From assembly GCF_007197575.1 (NCBI RefSeq), contig NZ_CP041616.1:806001-870000 (forward strand): a stretch of DNA of 64,000 nt. Direction: 5' to 3'. Position 1 is the stretch's first letter. Each line of letters opens with the position of its first letter. The notes under the pieces were generated by a model, which did no database searches, had not been told where the DNA came from, and saw only the letters and a list, made by a program, of their open reading frames with translations. Both the position numbers and the translations under genes were made by a program. The stretch comes from Ornithinimicrobium ciconiae (GTDB taxonomy: Bacteria > Actinomycetota > Actinomycetes > Actinomycetales > Dermatophilaceae). Positions 18,753 to 26,603 of this stretch are shown here, one piece after another.

Positions 18753-18764
18753 ATGTTTTCGTGG
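18732..18764. repeat. inverted repeat across the IS3 end
   Basis: CCACGAAA (18732-18739) pairs with TTTCGTGG (18757-18764), and GGGG (18741-18744) pairs with CCCC (18749-18752) inside it. The outer arms reach into sequence beyond the IS end and sit about 57 bp before the phosphopantetheinyl transferase start. The structure could act as a terminator for readthrough from the element. Confidence 0.55.
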
Positions 18765-18821
18765 TGGCCGGTTCCGCACGGGTGGCATAGTGTGACTCCC
18801 GATCGCCAGAGGGGAGCGTGG

Positions 18822-19478
18822 ATGGTGGCGGTGTCCGTGCACTGGGTGCCGGTCGACTCCAGGACCGCTACACACTTCAGCACCCGGGTCTCACGTCTGG
18901 AACGTGAGCGGGCCACGCGCTTTCGGCACCGTGAGGACGAGTGGCGCTCCATCGTCGGAGCGGGGGCGTTGCGGGCTGTGGTTGCTCAGCACCTGGGCGT
19001 GCCAGCCCCCCAGGTCGTGATCGAGCGCACGTGCGACTGGTGCGGAGGGCCTCACGGTCGGCCCGTGGTCAGCGGTGGGAACCTGCACGTCTCCCTCTCT
19101 CACGCAGGCCGGTGGGTGGTCATCGCCGCGACCGCGACCGGCCCGGTCGGGGTCGACGTGGAAGACCTCGGATCTGCCGGGGGCCTGCCAATGCCCCGGG
19201 ACCTCATCCTGGGCCCGCGCGAGCAGGCCGACGATGATGACGCCCTGATGTCCCTCTGGGTGGCCAAGGAGTCCTACCTCAAGGCGATCGGCACCGGCCT
19301 GACCGTGCCCCTCTCCACCGTGTCCGTCAGCGGGAGCCGCGTCGCCCTCCTGGGCAGGCCGAGCGCGCGGCTCATCCGGCTGGGTGACCGTGCTGGCTAC
19401 CGGGCAGCGGTCTGCCTCCTGGGGCGCGCGGCCCCACGAGTCACGGAGATCGACCTCGCTGTCCCGCAGGCAGACTAG
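18822..19478 (+). CDS. 4'-phosphopantetheinyl transferase (Sfp type)
   Basis: A 218-residue enzyme that moves the phosphopantetheine arm of CoA onto carrier-protein domains. Visible motifs are the HVSLSHAG substrate motif, GVDVED with Mg2+-binding acids, and WVAKESYLKAIGTGL with the conserved W-x-x-KE-x-x-x-K. These fit the Sfp rather than the short AcpS class. The ATG at 18822 follows GGGGAG; a TAGTGT -10 element lies about 30 nt upstream. No polyketide or peptide synthetase is in the window, so its client is elsewhere. Confidence 0.9.
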   Translation: MVAVSVHWVPVDSRTATHFSTRVSRLERERATRFRHREDEWRSIVGAGALRAVVAQHLGVPAPQVVIERTCDWCGGPHGRPVVSGGNLHVSLSHAGRWVVIAATATGPVGVDVEDLGSAGGLPMPRDLILGPREQADDDDALMSLWVAKESYLKAIGTGLTVPLSTVSVSGSRVALLGRPSARLIRLGDRAGYRAAVCLLGRAAPRVTEIDLAVPQAD

Positions 19479-19654
19479 GCCGCTCGCCAACCTCGTGGGA
19501 CGAGCTCGACTCTCGGCAGCGGGAGACTTTCCCACCGGGGGACAAGGTGCCTCGCAGCGCGGGAACACGCCACGTTACTCGTGCGTTGGACCTAAGCGGG
19601 CGGAGTTCGTGACCGCACCATTCATATGACGACATCCCGAGGGAGGGATCAGAT

Positions 19655-20065
19655 TTGGCGAGGCGACGCAAGAAGTACGTCGAAATCGAGGAAGTGCCTG
19701 GCAAGCCGCTGCGGTACTGGCCCCACGAGTTGGGTGGGGGACTGGTTGCCGAGGGTGCCGTGGTGGACCCGAGGGCCTACGTGCACGAGTCGGCTTATGT
19801 CGACCCCGGTGCCCGTGTGGCGCCCGGTGCGCGCGTGAGTTCCGGTGCCTGGGTGGCTGAGGACGCCTTCGTCGGCGAGGACGCGGTGGTCGGCACCAAC
19901 TGTCGGGTGGGTGCTGGTGCTCGGCTGGGCCGTGGAGCCCGGCTGGGCATGCGGGTCGCGATCGGCAAGGGTGCACAGGTCGCTGACTTCGTCAGCGTTG
20001 ACACCGACGAGCGGGTGCCATCCGGTGCCGTGCTCGGTGCGGCGATGGAACGCAGCGCGGCCTGA
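19655..20065 (+). CDS. left-handed beta-helix (hexapeptide repeat) protein
   Basis: A 136-residue protein whose middle part is a run of hexapeptide repeats, for example VAPGARVSSGAWVAEDAFVG and VVGTNCRVGAGARLG, the pattern of LbetaH acyltransferases. The N-terminus is basic (MARRRKKYVEIEEVPG). It is shorter than full acetyltransferases and has no clear catalytic histidine, so it may be a structural relative. The TTG start at 19655 is supported by GGGAGGG at 19641-19647 with 7 nt spacing. Confidence 0.75.
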   Translation: MARRRKKYVEIEEVPGKPLRYWPHELGGGLVAEGAVVDPRAYVHESAYVDPGARVAPGARVSSGAWVAEDAFVGEDAVVGTNCRVGAGARLGRGARLGMRVAIGKGAQVADFVSVDTDERVPSGAVLGAAMERSAA

Positions 20066-20070
20066 GCGGC

Positions 20071-20100
20071 TGACCGGGCGCCCTCACCGGTGCCCGGTCA
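20071..20100. terminator. bidirectional hairpin between convergent genes
   Basis: TGACCGGGC (20071-20079) is perfectly complementary to GCCCGGTCA (20092-20100), with further pairing inside the loop. It lies between the hexapeptide gene and the oppositely oriented anti-sigma gene, slightly overlapping the 3' end of the latter. There is no T-run, as is usual for actinobacterial terminators. Confidence 0.6.
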
Positions 20101-20835
20101 CCCCTGCAGGGGGATGGCGATGAGGGGGTCGCTGGTGGGTTGGTCGGATCCGCCGGTTGGTTCGAGGGTGATGCCGAGGGCGATGGCGTCGCTGGGGTCG
20201 CCCTCGAGGAGGAACTGGTCGGTGCCGGTCGGTAGGAGCCCGGCCGAGACCGCGGCGCCGTCCTGGTCGACGAACCACAGTTGGTAGTCCTGTCCGGGCG
20301 GGGCACCGGCCAGGTCCTGGGTCAGCAGGACCGACCGGTCGAGGGAGTATGCCGTCACGACCGTGACCCTGGCCCCGTCGACGGACTCGGTGGACCGGAC
20401 AGCATCGGGGGCGTCGAGGACCTCCTGCACCGCCACGACAGCAGGGTCCACACTGTCCTGGGTCCACTGGGTGACCGCCACGGCCCCGATGGCCACCGCT
20501 GCTGCCACAGCCGCGGCCAGGACCCACCCGCGCACACCCCCGGCACCGCGGTGACGACCCGCACGCCGCCCAGCCAGCTCATCGGACACAGCGCCGGGTG
20601 TGGGGTTGTCCTGAGGGGTGACTGCGATCTGGGTCAGGACCTGCTCGCGCAGACTAGGGGGTGGGGTGGCTGAGAGGTCCGCGCTCAACCCTTCGGCGAC
20701 GTCACTGAACGAGGCGACCTCCTCCCGGCAGGGCGGACAGGTCGGCAGGTGCGCCTCGAACGCGGCCCGCTCAGCGTCATCGACAGCGTCCAGGGCGTAG
20801 GCGGCCGCCAGGTCGTGCAGACTCGCATCGCTCAT
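20098..20835 (-). CDS. rskA: anti-sigma factor, RskA type
   Basis: A 245-residue membrane protein. Residues 1-90 form a cytoplasmic anti-sigma domain with a zinc-binding HxxxCxxC (His29, Cys33, Cys36). One transmembrane helix follows at about 100-120 (GWVLAAAVAAAVAIGAVAV). An extracellular RskA domain (about 125-245) contains AGAPPGQDYQLWFVDQDG. It should hold the neighbouring sigma factor inactive until regulated proteolysis releases it. Its ATG overlaps the sigma-factor stop (ATGA), giving equal expression of the pair. Confidence 0.93.
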   Translation of the reverse strand: MSDASLHDLAAAYALDAVDDAERAAFEAHLPTCPPCREEVASFSDVAEGLSADLSATPPPSLREQVLTQIAVTPQDNPTPGAVSDELAGRRAGRHRGAGGVRGWVLAAAVAAAVAIGAVAVTQWTQDSVDPAVVAVQEVLDAPDAVRSTESVDGARVTVVTAYSLDRSVLLTQDLAGAPPGQDYQLWFVDQDGAAVSAGLLPTGTDQFLLEGDPSDAIALGITLEPTGGSDQPTSDPLIAIPLQG

Positions 20836-21407
20836 GGGACACCTCCCAGCTCATCACGCATCCGTCTCAGGCCGTCCCTGATCCGGGTCTTGGCCGTGCC
20901 CAGCGGCACGCCCAGCTGTTGGGAGACCTCCTGGTGGGTCAGCCCGTCGAAGAAGGCCAGCTCAACCGCCGAACGCTGCGTCGGGGTCATCACTGTCAGT
21001 GCAGCACGCACCCGCGTGGCCTCCATCCGTTCCTCAGCGCTCTCGGCGGTGCTGTCAAAAGGAGTCTCGCTCTGCCGTGATTCGTAGGCAACATCTCTCC
21101 TGGATTGGGCCACCGCCGACCGGACCCGGTCCACCGCGCGCCGGTGCGCGAGCGTCAGCACCCACCCCAGGGCGCTGCCCCGGGCAGGATCGAACGACCC
21201 CGCCGAGGCCCACACCTGCAAGAAGACTTCCTGCGTGACCTCCTCAGCCTGCGAACGATCCCGCACCACCCGCACCACCAGACCAAAGACCCTCGGCGCG
21301 GTCGCGTCATACAACGCCGCGAAACTCACCCGATCGCCCGCGGCTGAGGCCACCACCAACTCGGCAAGGTCCTGCCCCGAATCGGTCGCCACCAACCCAT
21401 CATGCAC
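20832..21407 (-). CDS. sigK: ECF RNA polymerase sigma factor, SigK type
   Basis: A 191-residue sigma-70 family regulator with region 2 (SFAALYDATAPRVFGLVVRV, then AEEVTQEVFLQVW, the core and -10 contacts) and region 4 (LTHQEVSQQLGVPLGTAKTR, the -35-reading helix). Pairing with an RskA-type anti-sigma factor and class F sortase/CHRD genes matches the SigK group. The GTG at 21407 gives the usual length. It lies 21 bp after the sortase gene in the same direction, so it is probably autoregulated within the four-gene leftward unit. Confidence 0.92.
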   Translation of the reverse strand: MHDGLVATDSGQDLAELVVASAAGDRVSFAALYDATAPRVFGLVVRVVRDRSQAEEVTQEVFLQVWASAGSFDPARGSALGWVLTLAHRRAVDRVRSAVAQSRRDVAYESRQSETPFDSTAESAEERMEATRVRAALTVMTPTQRSAVELAFFDGLTHQEVSQQLGVPLGTAKTRIRDGLRRMRDELGGVP

Positions 21408-21428
21408 GAGTGAAGTCCTCGGATGGGG

Positions 21429-22241
21429 TCACGGCACCAGTCGGGCGAAAACCACGACGTTGTCGACGTGAGCGCGGCGTTCTGCGTCATAAGCCCCTCC
21501 GCAGGTGATCAGACGCAGTTCCGCACCCGTGGTGTTGCCATAGACCGTGGTCTTGGGGAAGGAGTCCTTGGGGAAGCTCTCCGCCCCGTAGACTTCAAAG
21601 GTGGCGGTGGTGCCGTCCGTCCGCTCGACGTCGACGAGGTCGCCGGGAGCCAGCGCCCCCAGTTCGAAGAAGACGCTGGGCACCGAGCCCTGGCTGGTGA
21701 CATGCCCCTCGATGACCGCCGGTCCCGCCTCTCCTGGGGTGGGTGATCCGTCATACCAGGCGGCCTCCCCGTAGCGCTCTCCGCTGGGCACCTCCAACCG
21801 TCCCTCCGCGTCGAGCCCGAGCGGATGCAGGGGGCTGTCCACCCCGATCGCGGGGATGGTGATCCGGACCGGAACCGAGGCGGGCAGCGTGACCGGGGGA
21901 GTGGGGGTGGCTGCCGACCGTGGGGCACGGTGTGTGTCCGGGGCCGTTGGGGCGGCGTCCTCCCCGGCGGTGCCCGGGCCCGTGGCCTCGCCGGTGGTGT
22001 CCGGGGCCAGCCCCTCCTCCGTGCTGTCCGGGGCCACGGACTCCCCGGTGCTGTCCGTGGCCCCGGCGATGTCGGCAACGCCGGAGGTGCTGGCGGCGTG
22101 CGAGTCTGAGGAGGGTCGTGGCGGCTCACCGACCTGGTGGGCCAGAGCCCACCAGGGCATGCCCACGCCGAGGGCGAGGAGCAGCCCGATGGCCGCGAGC
22201 GACAGGCGTCGTCCGTGACCCCCGGTCGGTGTGCTGTTCAT
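21429..22241 (-). CDS. class F sortase
   Basis: A 270-residue membrane-bound transpeptidase. An N-terminal helix (about 14-35) anchors it; a low-complexity linker (about 40-115) contains repeated PDSTEEG/PDTTGEA units. The catalytic beta-barrel (about 120-270) has His180 in VIEGH and Cys247 in LRLITCGG, with arginines at 255-256 near the end. Class F sortases attach surface proteins in actinobacteria. Only 2 nt separate it from the CHRD protein gene upstream, its likely partner or substrate. Confidence 0.93.
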   Translation of the reverse strand: MNSTPTGGHGRRLSLAAIGLLLALGVGMPWWALAHQVGEPPRPSSDSHAASTSGVADIAGATDSTGESVAPDSTEEGLAPDTTGEATGPGTAGEDAAPTAPDTHRAPRSAATPTPPVTLPASVPVRITIPAIGVDSPLHPLGLDAEGRLEVPSGERYGEAAWYDGSPTPGEAGPAVIEGHVTSQGSVPSVFFELGALAPGDLVDVERTDGTTATFEVYGAESFPKDSFPKTTVYGNTTGAELRLITCGGAYDAERRAHVDNVVVFARLVP

Positions 22242-22243
22242 GC

Positions 22244-23017
22244 TCAGCTGCGCTGGTCTGCGCGGCGACGGGTGACAGCCAGACCCAGCCCGGCGACTGC
22301 GAGCGTCACGCCGCCCAGGACCATCAGACCGACGTGCTCGGTCCCCTCCGTGCCGGCTCCACCGGTGGCGACGCCGTCCTCGGGCATCGTCATCTGTGCG
22401 ACCTCGAACTCACCGCACAGCGCGGGGTTCGTGGCCTCGGCAGGCAGCATCGGGTCCAGGTCGGACTTCGCGTCACCGTCATAGGTGCCGCTGCCGTCGT
22501 GGTCGACACCGTGGACGACGACCACACCGGCGCCGGCGGCGATGTCGCGGGCGGTGGCGTCGTCGACCTCGATGGTGCGCTCGTAGGTGTAACTCCCCTC
22601 GGCGGGGAAGTTGGTCACATCCAGGGCGTGGTCGCCGGACGTCATGCCAGGCTCGTTGGTCAGGCTCAGCGCCACCCCGCCGTAGGAGGGGACGCCGTCA
22701 GACGTCTGCAGCTCCCCGTTGGGCCCTGTGCCCTCGACGTCTGCGCCGGGGCAGCTGTGGGTGCCGCCGATGTGGACGTGCTGGGCGTGCGGCGCCCTGT
22801 CGAGCAGGCCTTGGGTCTCCAGGATGACGTGGAGCTGGTTGCCCTCGAGCATGCCCCAGGCGGTGCCGGAGGCTCCCGAGTCGTTGAGCTCGGTCAGCGT
22901 GCCGGAGAGCTCGGTCCCTTCGCCCTCGTGGGCCGAGGCCGGGCTGGTGCCCAGCAGCGGGAGGCCGACGAGGGCCAGGACGACGAGCGGGGTGGTGCGG
23001 GTGCGATAGGTGCGCAT
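22244..23017 (-). CDS. CHRD-domain-like surface protein with C-terminal anchor
   Basis: A 257-residue exported protein with a signal peptide ending ASAHEGEG, a CHRD-like beta domain with AQHVHIGG, and a second half ending in a transmembrane helix (LMVLGGVTLAVAGLGLAV) and a basic RRR tail. The anchor layout is that of a sortase substrate, but no LPxTG is present; MPEDG in MTMPEDGVATGG sits where the sorting motif should be. It is first in the unit with the sortase and sigma/anti-sigma genes. AGAGGAG precedes the ATG. Confidence 0.85.
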   Translation of the reverse strand: MRTYRTRTTPLVVLALVGLPLLGTSPASAHEGEGTELSGTLTELNDSGASGTAWGMLEGNQLHVILETQGLLDRAPHAQHVHIGGTHSCPGADVEGTGPNGELQTSDGVPSYGGVALSLTNEPGMTSGDHALDVTNFPAEGSYTYERTIEVDDATARDIAAGAGVVVVHGVDHDGSGTYDGDAKSDLDPMLPAEATNPALCGEFEVAQMTMPEDGVATGGAGTEGTEHVGLMVLGGVTLAVAGLGLAVTRRRADQRS

Positions 23018-23054
23018 GACAACTCCTCTGGGTGCGATGTTCAGTCACCCTGTG

Positions 23055-23081
23055 GTTCGGAGCCGTCGGTGGGGCGGATTG
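23055..23081 (-). promoter_or_regulatory. candidate SigK-type promoter upstream of the surface-protein operon
   Basis: On the minus strand CAATCC (23081-23076), 16 nt, then CGAAC (23059-23055) resemble the CCATCC/CGAAT promoter that I recall for mycobacterial SigK, and sit about 38 bp before the CHRD gene. Two bases differ from that consensus, so this is a hypothesis for autoregulation. Confidence 0.3.
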
Positions 23082-23113
23082 GTCCGTCCTGCAGATATTT
23101 CAGGCGCGCAGGC

Positions 23114-24445
23114 TCAGGGGGCGGAGTTCCAGTCGCTGGCGAGCTGGTCGAGATCCGGCGTGGTGAACTGGGTGGTGAGATCCTCCGGCGCCAGGGTGCG
23201 GGCCGAGATGAACTGGACCGAGGGCAGCGCATCGTGTCCGGCCACCTTCACGGACAGGCCGTCCGGCAGGACCTGCTTGAGGTGGGCAAATCCGTCCGCC
23301 AGCGGCATGGACAGGGTCACCGACACCGCGGGCGTCGTCGCCCGGTTGCTCACCTGGACATGTGACACCGACTCGTGCCCGACCAGGTCGACGAAGACGT
23401 CCAGGATCTCATCGCTCCCGCCTCGGTCCCAGAAGTAGCGGTGCCTAGCCCACTCGTCATCGGGGCCTGTCGCATCCAGGTTGAGCTCCACGCTCGCCGC
23501 GCCCAGGGCGGAGTGGGTGGTGGCCGCCTGCACGGCCGCGGTGACCGTGTCCGGGTCGTCCACGGCGATCAAGAGGTGGCCAGGACGGGCGGTGACGTCG
23601 ATGACGCCAGGGACAGCCCGCACGTGGTCCGCGACAGGCGCCAGCGCCTCGATCTCGGCGGCTTTGACGGGGTCCAGGTCACCCTGCACGACCTCGACGG
23701 GCAGGTCTGGGCCAGCAACCTCCTCGGCCGCCTGCTGAGCGGCGCTGAGATCGCTCGTGGCCGGCACCGCGATGCGCAGGCCTTGGGCCTGCGTGAACTC
23801 GAAGGTGCGGATCGGCATGACCTCGCCCACCGCGGTGAGGGTGTCCTCCAGCTGGGGCGGGACCGACACCCAGCGCGCGTCCACGCTGCCCCACGGCTCA
23901 CGCAGCTCGGCCCGGACCCACAGGTCAGCACCGTCTTCACTCAGCAGGGGGCGCACGGTGGCCCCGTCAGCGCTGAAGTCGGCGACTGAGGCCTGGTAGG
24001 GCGCTCCTTCGGCCCGCTCCCACGTCGTGCACGGCCAGTCGCCGGCCAGAGCCAGCCCCTCGGCATACAGACCATGGCGCAGCTCCTGCTTGGCCTCGCG
24101 CTGCTCGTCCCCGGCGCAGACCCCCAGCCCGTTGGCGGTGGCGCCCCGCCCGTCGTAGGTGGTCGAGTTGTCGGGATCCCAGGCGATGACCTCCTGGGTG
24201 ATCTGGTCGAACAGCTCGGGTGGGGTGTCGTCGGCCAGCACCACCAGGGCGGACAGGTCCCCGCCGGCATAGGGCCACTTGCCCGACGACTGGGTGGTGG
24301 TCGAGACAACGTGCTCGGCGTAGGTCGTGCTGAAGTGCTCGACGAAGCGTTCCTCCGCGTCGCTGGCCGGCCAGGCCGACCCGCACCCACTGAGCAGGAC
24401 GGCACCGGCGGATGCCAGGGCGAGCGGGATGAGTCGGTGGCGCAT
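23114..24445 (-). CDS. large secreted lipoprotein of unknown function
   Basis: A 443-residue protein with a lipoprotein signal peptide (lipobox LLSGC at about residue 21) and no other membrane segment. The mature part has alternating alpha/beta units, with several stretches similar to BON-like or ACT-like folds (VADHVRAVPGVIDVTARPGH), repeated at least twice. I recognise no named family. It lies 96 bp upstream of the CHRD gene and may be read separately. Confidence 0.78.
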   Translation of the reverse strand: MRHRLIPLALASAGAVLLSGCGSAWPASDAEERFVEHFSTTYAEHVVSTTTQSSGKWPYAGGDLSALVVLADDTPPELFDQITQEVIAWDPDNSTTYDGRGATANGLGVCAGDEQREAKQELRHGLYAEGLALAGDWPCTTWERAEGAPYQASVADFSADGATVRPLLSEDGADLWVRAELREPWGSVDARWVSVPPQLEDTLTAVGEVMPIRTFEFTQAQGLRIAVPATSDLSAAQQAAEEVAGPDLPVEVVQGDLDPVKAAEIEALAPVADHVRAVPGVIDVTARPGHLLIAVDDPDTVTAAVQAATTHSALGAASVELNLDATGPDDEWARHRYFWDRGGSDEILDVFVDLVGHESVSHVQVSNRATTPAVSVTLSMPLADGFAHLKQVLPDGLSVKVAGHDALPSVQFISARTLAPEDLTTQFTTPDLDQLASDWNSAP

Positions 24446-24564
24446 GATCAGTCCTCCGGTGCGGTGGCAACACTGCTGCTACGACGCCAGGACCAGGCAA
24501 GTCGTTCCCGCGCCTCGCTGTGTCCCACAGGTAGCGAGTTTGGCCCTGGCGGTCGGGACGACGA

Positions 24565-24596
24565 AGGCGCCGGCACCCTGGTGGGTGTCGGCGCCT
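24565..24596 (-). terminator. hairpin downstream of tRNA-Asp
   Basis: AGGCGCCGGCACCC (24565-24578) pairs with GGGTGTCGGCGCCT (24583-24596) with one G-T position and a 4-nt loop. It begins 6 bp beyond the 3' end of tRNA-Asp on the minus strand and fits a terminator for the two-tRNA transcript. Confidence 0.65.
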
Positions 24597-24601
24597 CTCG
24601 G

Positions 24602-24675
24602 CGACCCCGACGGGACTCGAACCCGCGACCTCCGCCGTGACAGGGCGGCGCGCTAACCAACTGCGCTACGGGGCC
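24602..24675 (-). tRNA. tRNA-Asp (GTC)
   Basis: Minus-strand cloverleaf with acceptor GGCCCCG/CGGGGTC, D-arm TAGCGCAGTTGGTTAGCGC, anticodon loop CTGTCAC with anticodon GTC, and T-arm GGGTTCGAGTCCC. CCA is not encoded. Confidence 0.97.
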
Positions 24676-24755
24676 TGGTGTCAGGCCTTCGTGCGGCAAC
24701 CCCGAAAGGTTACCTTTCCTGCTCGGTCCGTAGACCGCATGGTCCAAGGACCACG

Positions 24756-24828
24756 TATCCCCAACGGGATTCGAACCCGTGTTACCGCCGTGAAAGGGCG
24801 GGGTCCTAGGCCGCTAGACGATGGGGAC
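24756..24828 (-). tRNA. tRNA-Glu (TTC)
   Basis: Minus-strand cloverleaf with acceptor GTCCCCA/TGGGGAT, D-arm CGTCTAGCGGCCTAGGAC, anticodon stem-loop CCGCC-CTTTCAC-GGCGG with anticodon TTC, and T-arm GGGTTCGAATCCC. CCA is not encoded. It lies 80 bp upstream of tRNA-Asp and is probably co-transcribed with it. Confidence 0.97.
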
Positions 24829-25004
24829 CCGTCCTGCCGCCCCCTCGCCGCCAACCGCAGCTCGGTTCCGATGAGGACAGTGACAGAGCATACGTGACGG
24901 ATCGGGCTGCCACCAAAACGGGTTCTCGTGGCCGGGCTTGAGCACGGTTTTCGGGCCCGTGGTTGGGCTCGAGCCGCCCCACCGGGGTGACATCGAGCGG
25001 GGGG

Positions 25005-26030
25005 TCAGGTGGCGTTGGCCCAGTCCAGGAGCTGGTCCAGGGACCAGGTGTTCACGATCCGGTCGAGGGGGACGCCGAGGCGCTCGGCACGCTCGCAGCC
25101 ATAGGCCAGGAAGTCCAGCTGCCCGGGGGCGTGCGCGTCGGTGTCGATCGCGAACAGGCACCCGGTCTCGATCGCCAGGGTGAGCAGGTCATCGGGCGGG
25201 TCGGTGCGCTCGGGCCGGCTGTTGATCTCGACGGCGGTGTTGGTCTCGACGCAGGCCTCGAAGACCGCGCTCGCGTCAAAGCTGCTCTGCGCCCGCTTGC
25301 CGCGGTTGCCGGTGATCAACCGTCCTGTGCAGTGCCCCAGGATGTTGGTGTGCGGCTGCCGCACCGCGGCGATCATCCGTCGAGTCATCGCCGTGGACTC
25401 CATCTTGAGCTTGGAGTGCACGGAAGCCACGCGGATGTCGAGCTGGTCCAGCATCGCCTCGCTCTGGTCCAAGGACCCGTCATCGAGGATATCGACCTCG
25501 ATGGCCTTGAGCAGCCGGAAGTCGTCTCCGACAGCAGCATTGAGCGCATCGACGATCTTCAGCTGCTGGGCCAGCCGAGCTGCTGAGAGACCGTTGGCGA
25601 CGGTGAGGCGTGGCGAGTGGTCGGTCAGCGCCAGGTAGTCGTGGCCGAGCTCCAGCGCTGTGGCGACCATCTCCTGGATCGGTGAGCCTCCGTCGGACCA
25701 GTCCGAGTGGCTGTGCAGGTCTCCGCGCAGCCGGGCGCGCACGGACTCGCCTCCCTCCACCAGGGGTCCGCCGGCCTCGGCCTCGAGATCGGCCAGCCGA
25801 TCGGGGGTTGCTCCGGCCGCGGCCTGCTCGATGACGGCGGCGGTGGACGGGCCGATGCCCTCCAGCTGCTTCAGGGTGCCCTTGCGCACCCGCTCGTGGA
25901 CCTCGGCCTCGGGGATCGCCAGGAGGGTGTCGGCTGCCTGGCGGTAGGCCTTCACCCGATAGGTGGAGGCGCGGCTGCGCTCCAGCAGGAAGGCGATCCG
26001 TCGCAGGGCATCCACCGGTTCGATGGTCAT
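25005..26030 (-). CDS. PHP-domain phosphoesterase with helix-hairpin-helix N-terminus (PolX-like tail)
   Basis: A 341-residue protein. The N-terminal 90 residues carry a helix-hairpin-helix DNA-binding unit (LKQLEGIGPSTAAVIEQAA). Residues about 100-335 form a PHP metallo-hydrolase with metal-ligand motifs DLHSHSDWSDG, LALTDHSP, GHCTG and IDTDAHAPGQ. The layout equals the C-terminal part of family X polymerases (PolX) without a polymerase active site. A DNA-repair phosphatase or nuclease role is plausible. The ATG is preceded by a leaderless-type -10 box. Confidence 0.88.
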   Translation of the reverse strand: MTIEPVDALRRIAFLLERSRASTYRVKAYRQAADTLLAIPEAEVHERVRKGTLKQLEGIGPSTAAVIEQAAAGATPDRLADLEAEAGGPLVEGGESVRARLRGDLHSHSDWSDGGSPIQEMVATALELGHDYLALTDHSPRLTVANGLSAARLAQQLKIVDALNAAVGDDFRLLKAIEVDILDDGSLDQSEAMLDQLDIRVASVHSKLKMESTAMTRRMIAAVRQPHTNILGHCTGRLITGNRGKRAQSSFDASAVFEACVETNTAVEINSRPERTDPPDDLLTLAIETGCLFAIDTDAHAPGQLDFLAYGCERAERLGVPLDRIVNTWSLDQLLDWANAT

Positions 26031-26037
26031 GGAGTCG

Positions 26038-26043
26038 ACGCTA
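26038..26043 (-). promoter_or_regulatory. -10 box of a leaderless transcript (PHP gene)
   Basis: On the minus strand TAGCGT ends 7 nt before the ATG at 26030; no ribosome site lies between. Confidence 0.6.
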
Positions 26044-26113
26044 CAGCCGGGGTCTGCGCGGCGTCTCGACCAGGGCCGTGGGGTGAGACGGTGGTGGGCC
26101 GACCCCGTGGATC

Positions 26114-26119
26114 TACGCT
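26114..26119 (+). promoter_or_regulatory. -10 box of a leaderless transcript (ElaA-like gene)
   Basis: TACGCT ends 6 nt before the GTG at 26126, favouring this over the adjacent GTG at 26123 as the start. Confidence 0.55.
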
Positions 26120-26125
26120 GGGGTG

Positions 26126-26557
26126 GTGACTGAAGTCCAGGTGCGAGTCGCCTCGTTCGCCGACCTGACCACTGACCAGCTGTATGCCGTGTTGCGGCTG
26201 CGGGTGGACGTCTTCGTGGTGGAGCAGGCCTGCGCCTACCCCGAGCTGGATGGCCGGGACACCGAGCCGGGTACCGAGCACCTGTGGGTGGACGTCGACG
26301 GCGAGGTGGCTGCCTATGTGCGTGTCCTGGAGGAGGATTCGCACGCGATCATCGGCCGGGTCGTGACCGTCGACGGACACCGGGGTCGAGGGTATGCAGC
26401 GCAGTTGATCCGCGTCGCCCTGGAGCGAATCGGCAATCGCCCCACCAGAATTGGCGCCCAGACGCACCTGGAGCAGTGGTATGCCCAGTTTGGCTTCGTC
26501 CGCTCCGGCCCGGACTATGACGACGACGGGATCATGCACCTACCCATGGTGCGGTAG
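26126..26557 (+). CDS. ElaA-like GNAT N-acetyltransferase
   Basis: A 143-residue acetyltransferase with the ElaA pattern: LYAVLRLRVDVFVVEQACAYPELDGRD near the N-terminus (split here as LRVDVFVVEQ and YPELDGRD), the acetyl-CoA loop VDGHRGRGYAAQLI, and HLEQWYAQFGFV near the end. The acceptor is unknown for most ElaA proteins. It is divergent from the PHP gene with about 95 bp between start codons. Confidence 0.9.
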   Translation: MTEVQVRVASFADLTTDQLYAVLRLRVDVFVVEQACAYPELDGRDTEPGTEHLWVDVDGEVAAYVRVLEEDSHAIIGRVVTVDGHRGRGYAAQLIRVALERIGNRPTRIGAQTHLEQWYAQFGFVRSGPDYDDDGIMHLPMVR

Positions 26558-26603
26558 GGGCGGCGACCCGACGATGCGTGCAGTACCGCGACCCGGCGAT
26601 GCG

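Noticed and set aside
17480..18952. 490-codon open frame on the minus strand over the decayed region
   Set aside because: Composition is unnatural, it runs through the IS3 tail and the PPTase start in antisense, and plus-strand frames there have clear protein motifs.
24704..24718. GAAAGGT/ACCTTTC palindrome between tRNA-Glu and tRNA-Asp
   Set aside because: A 15-bp perfect palindrome with a 1-nt centre is too short and unplaced relative to a promoter to call a site.
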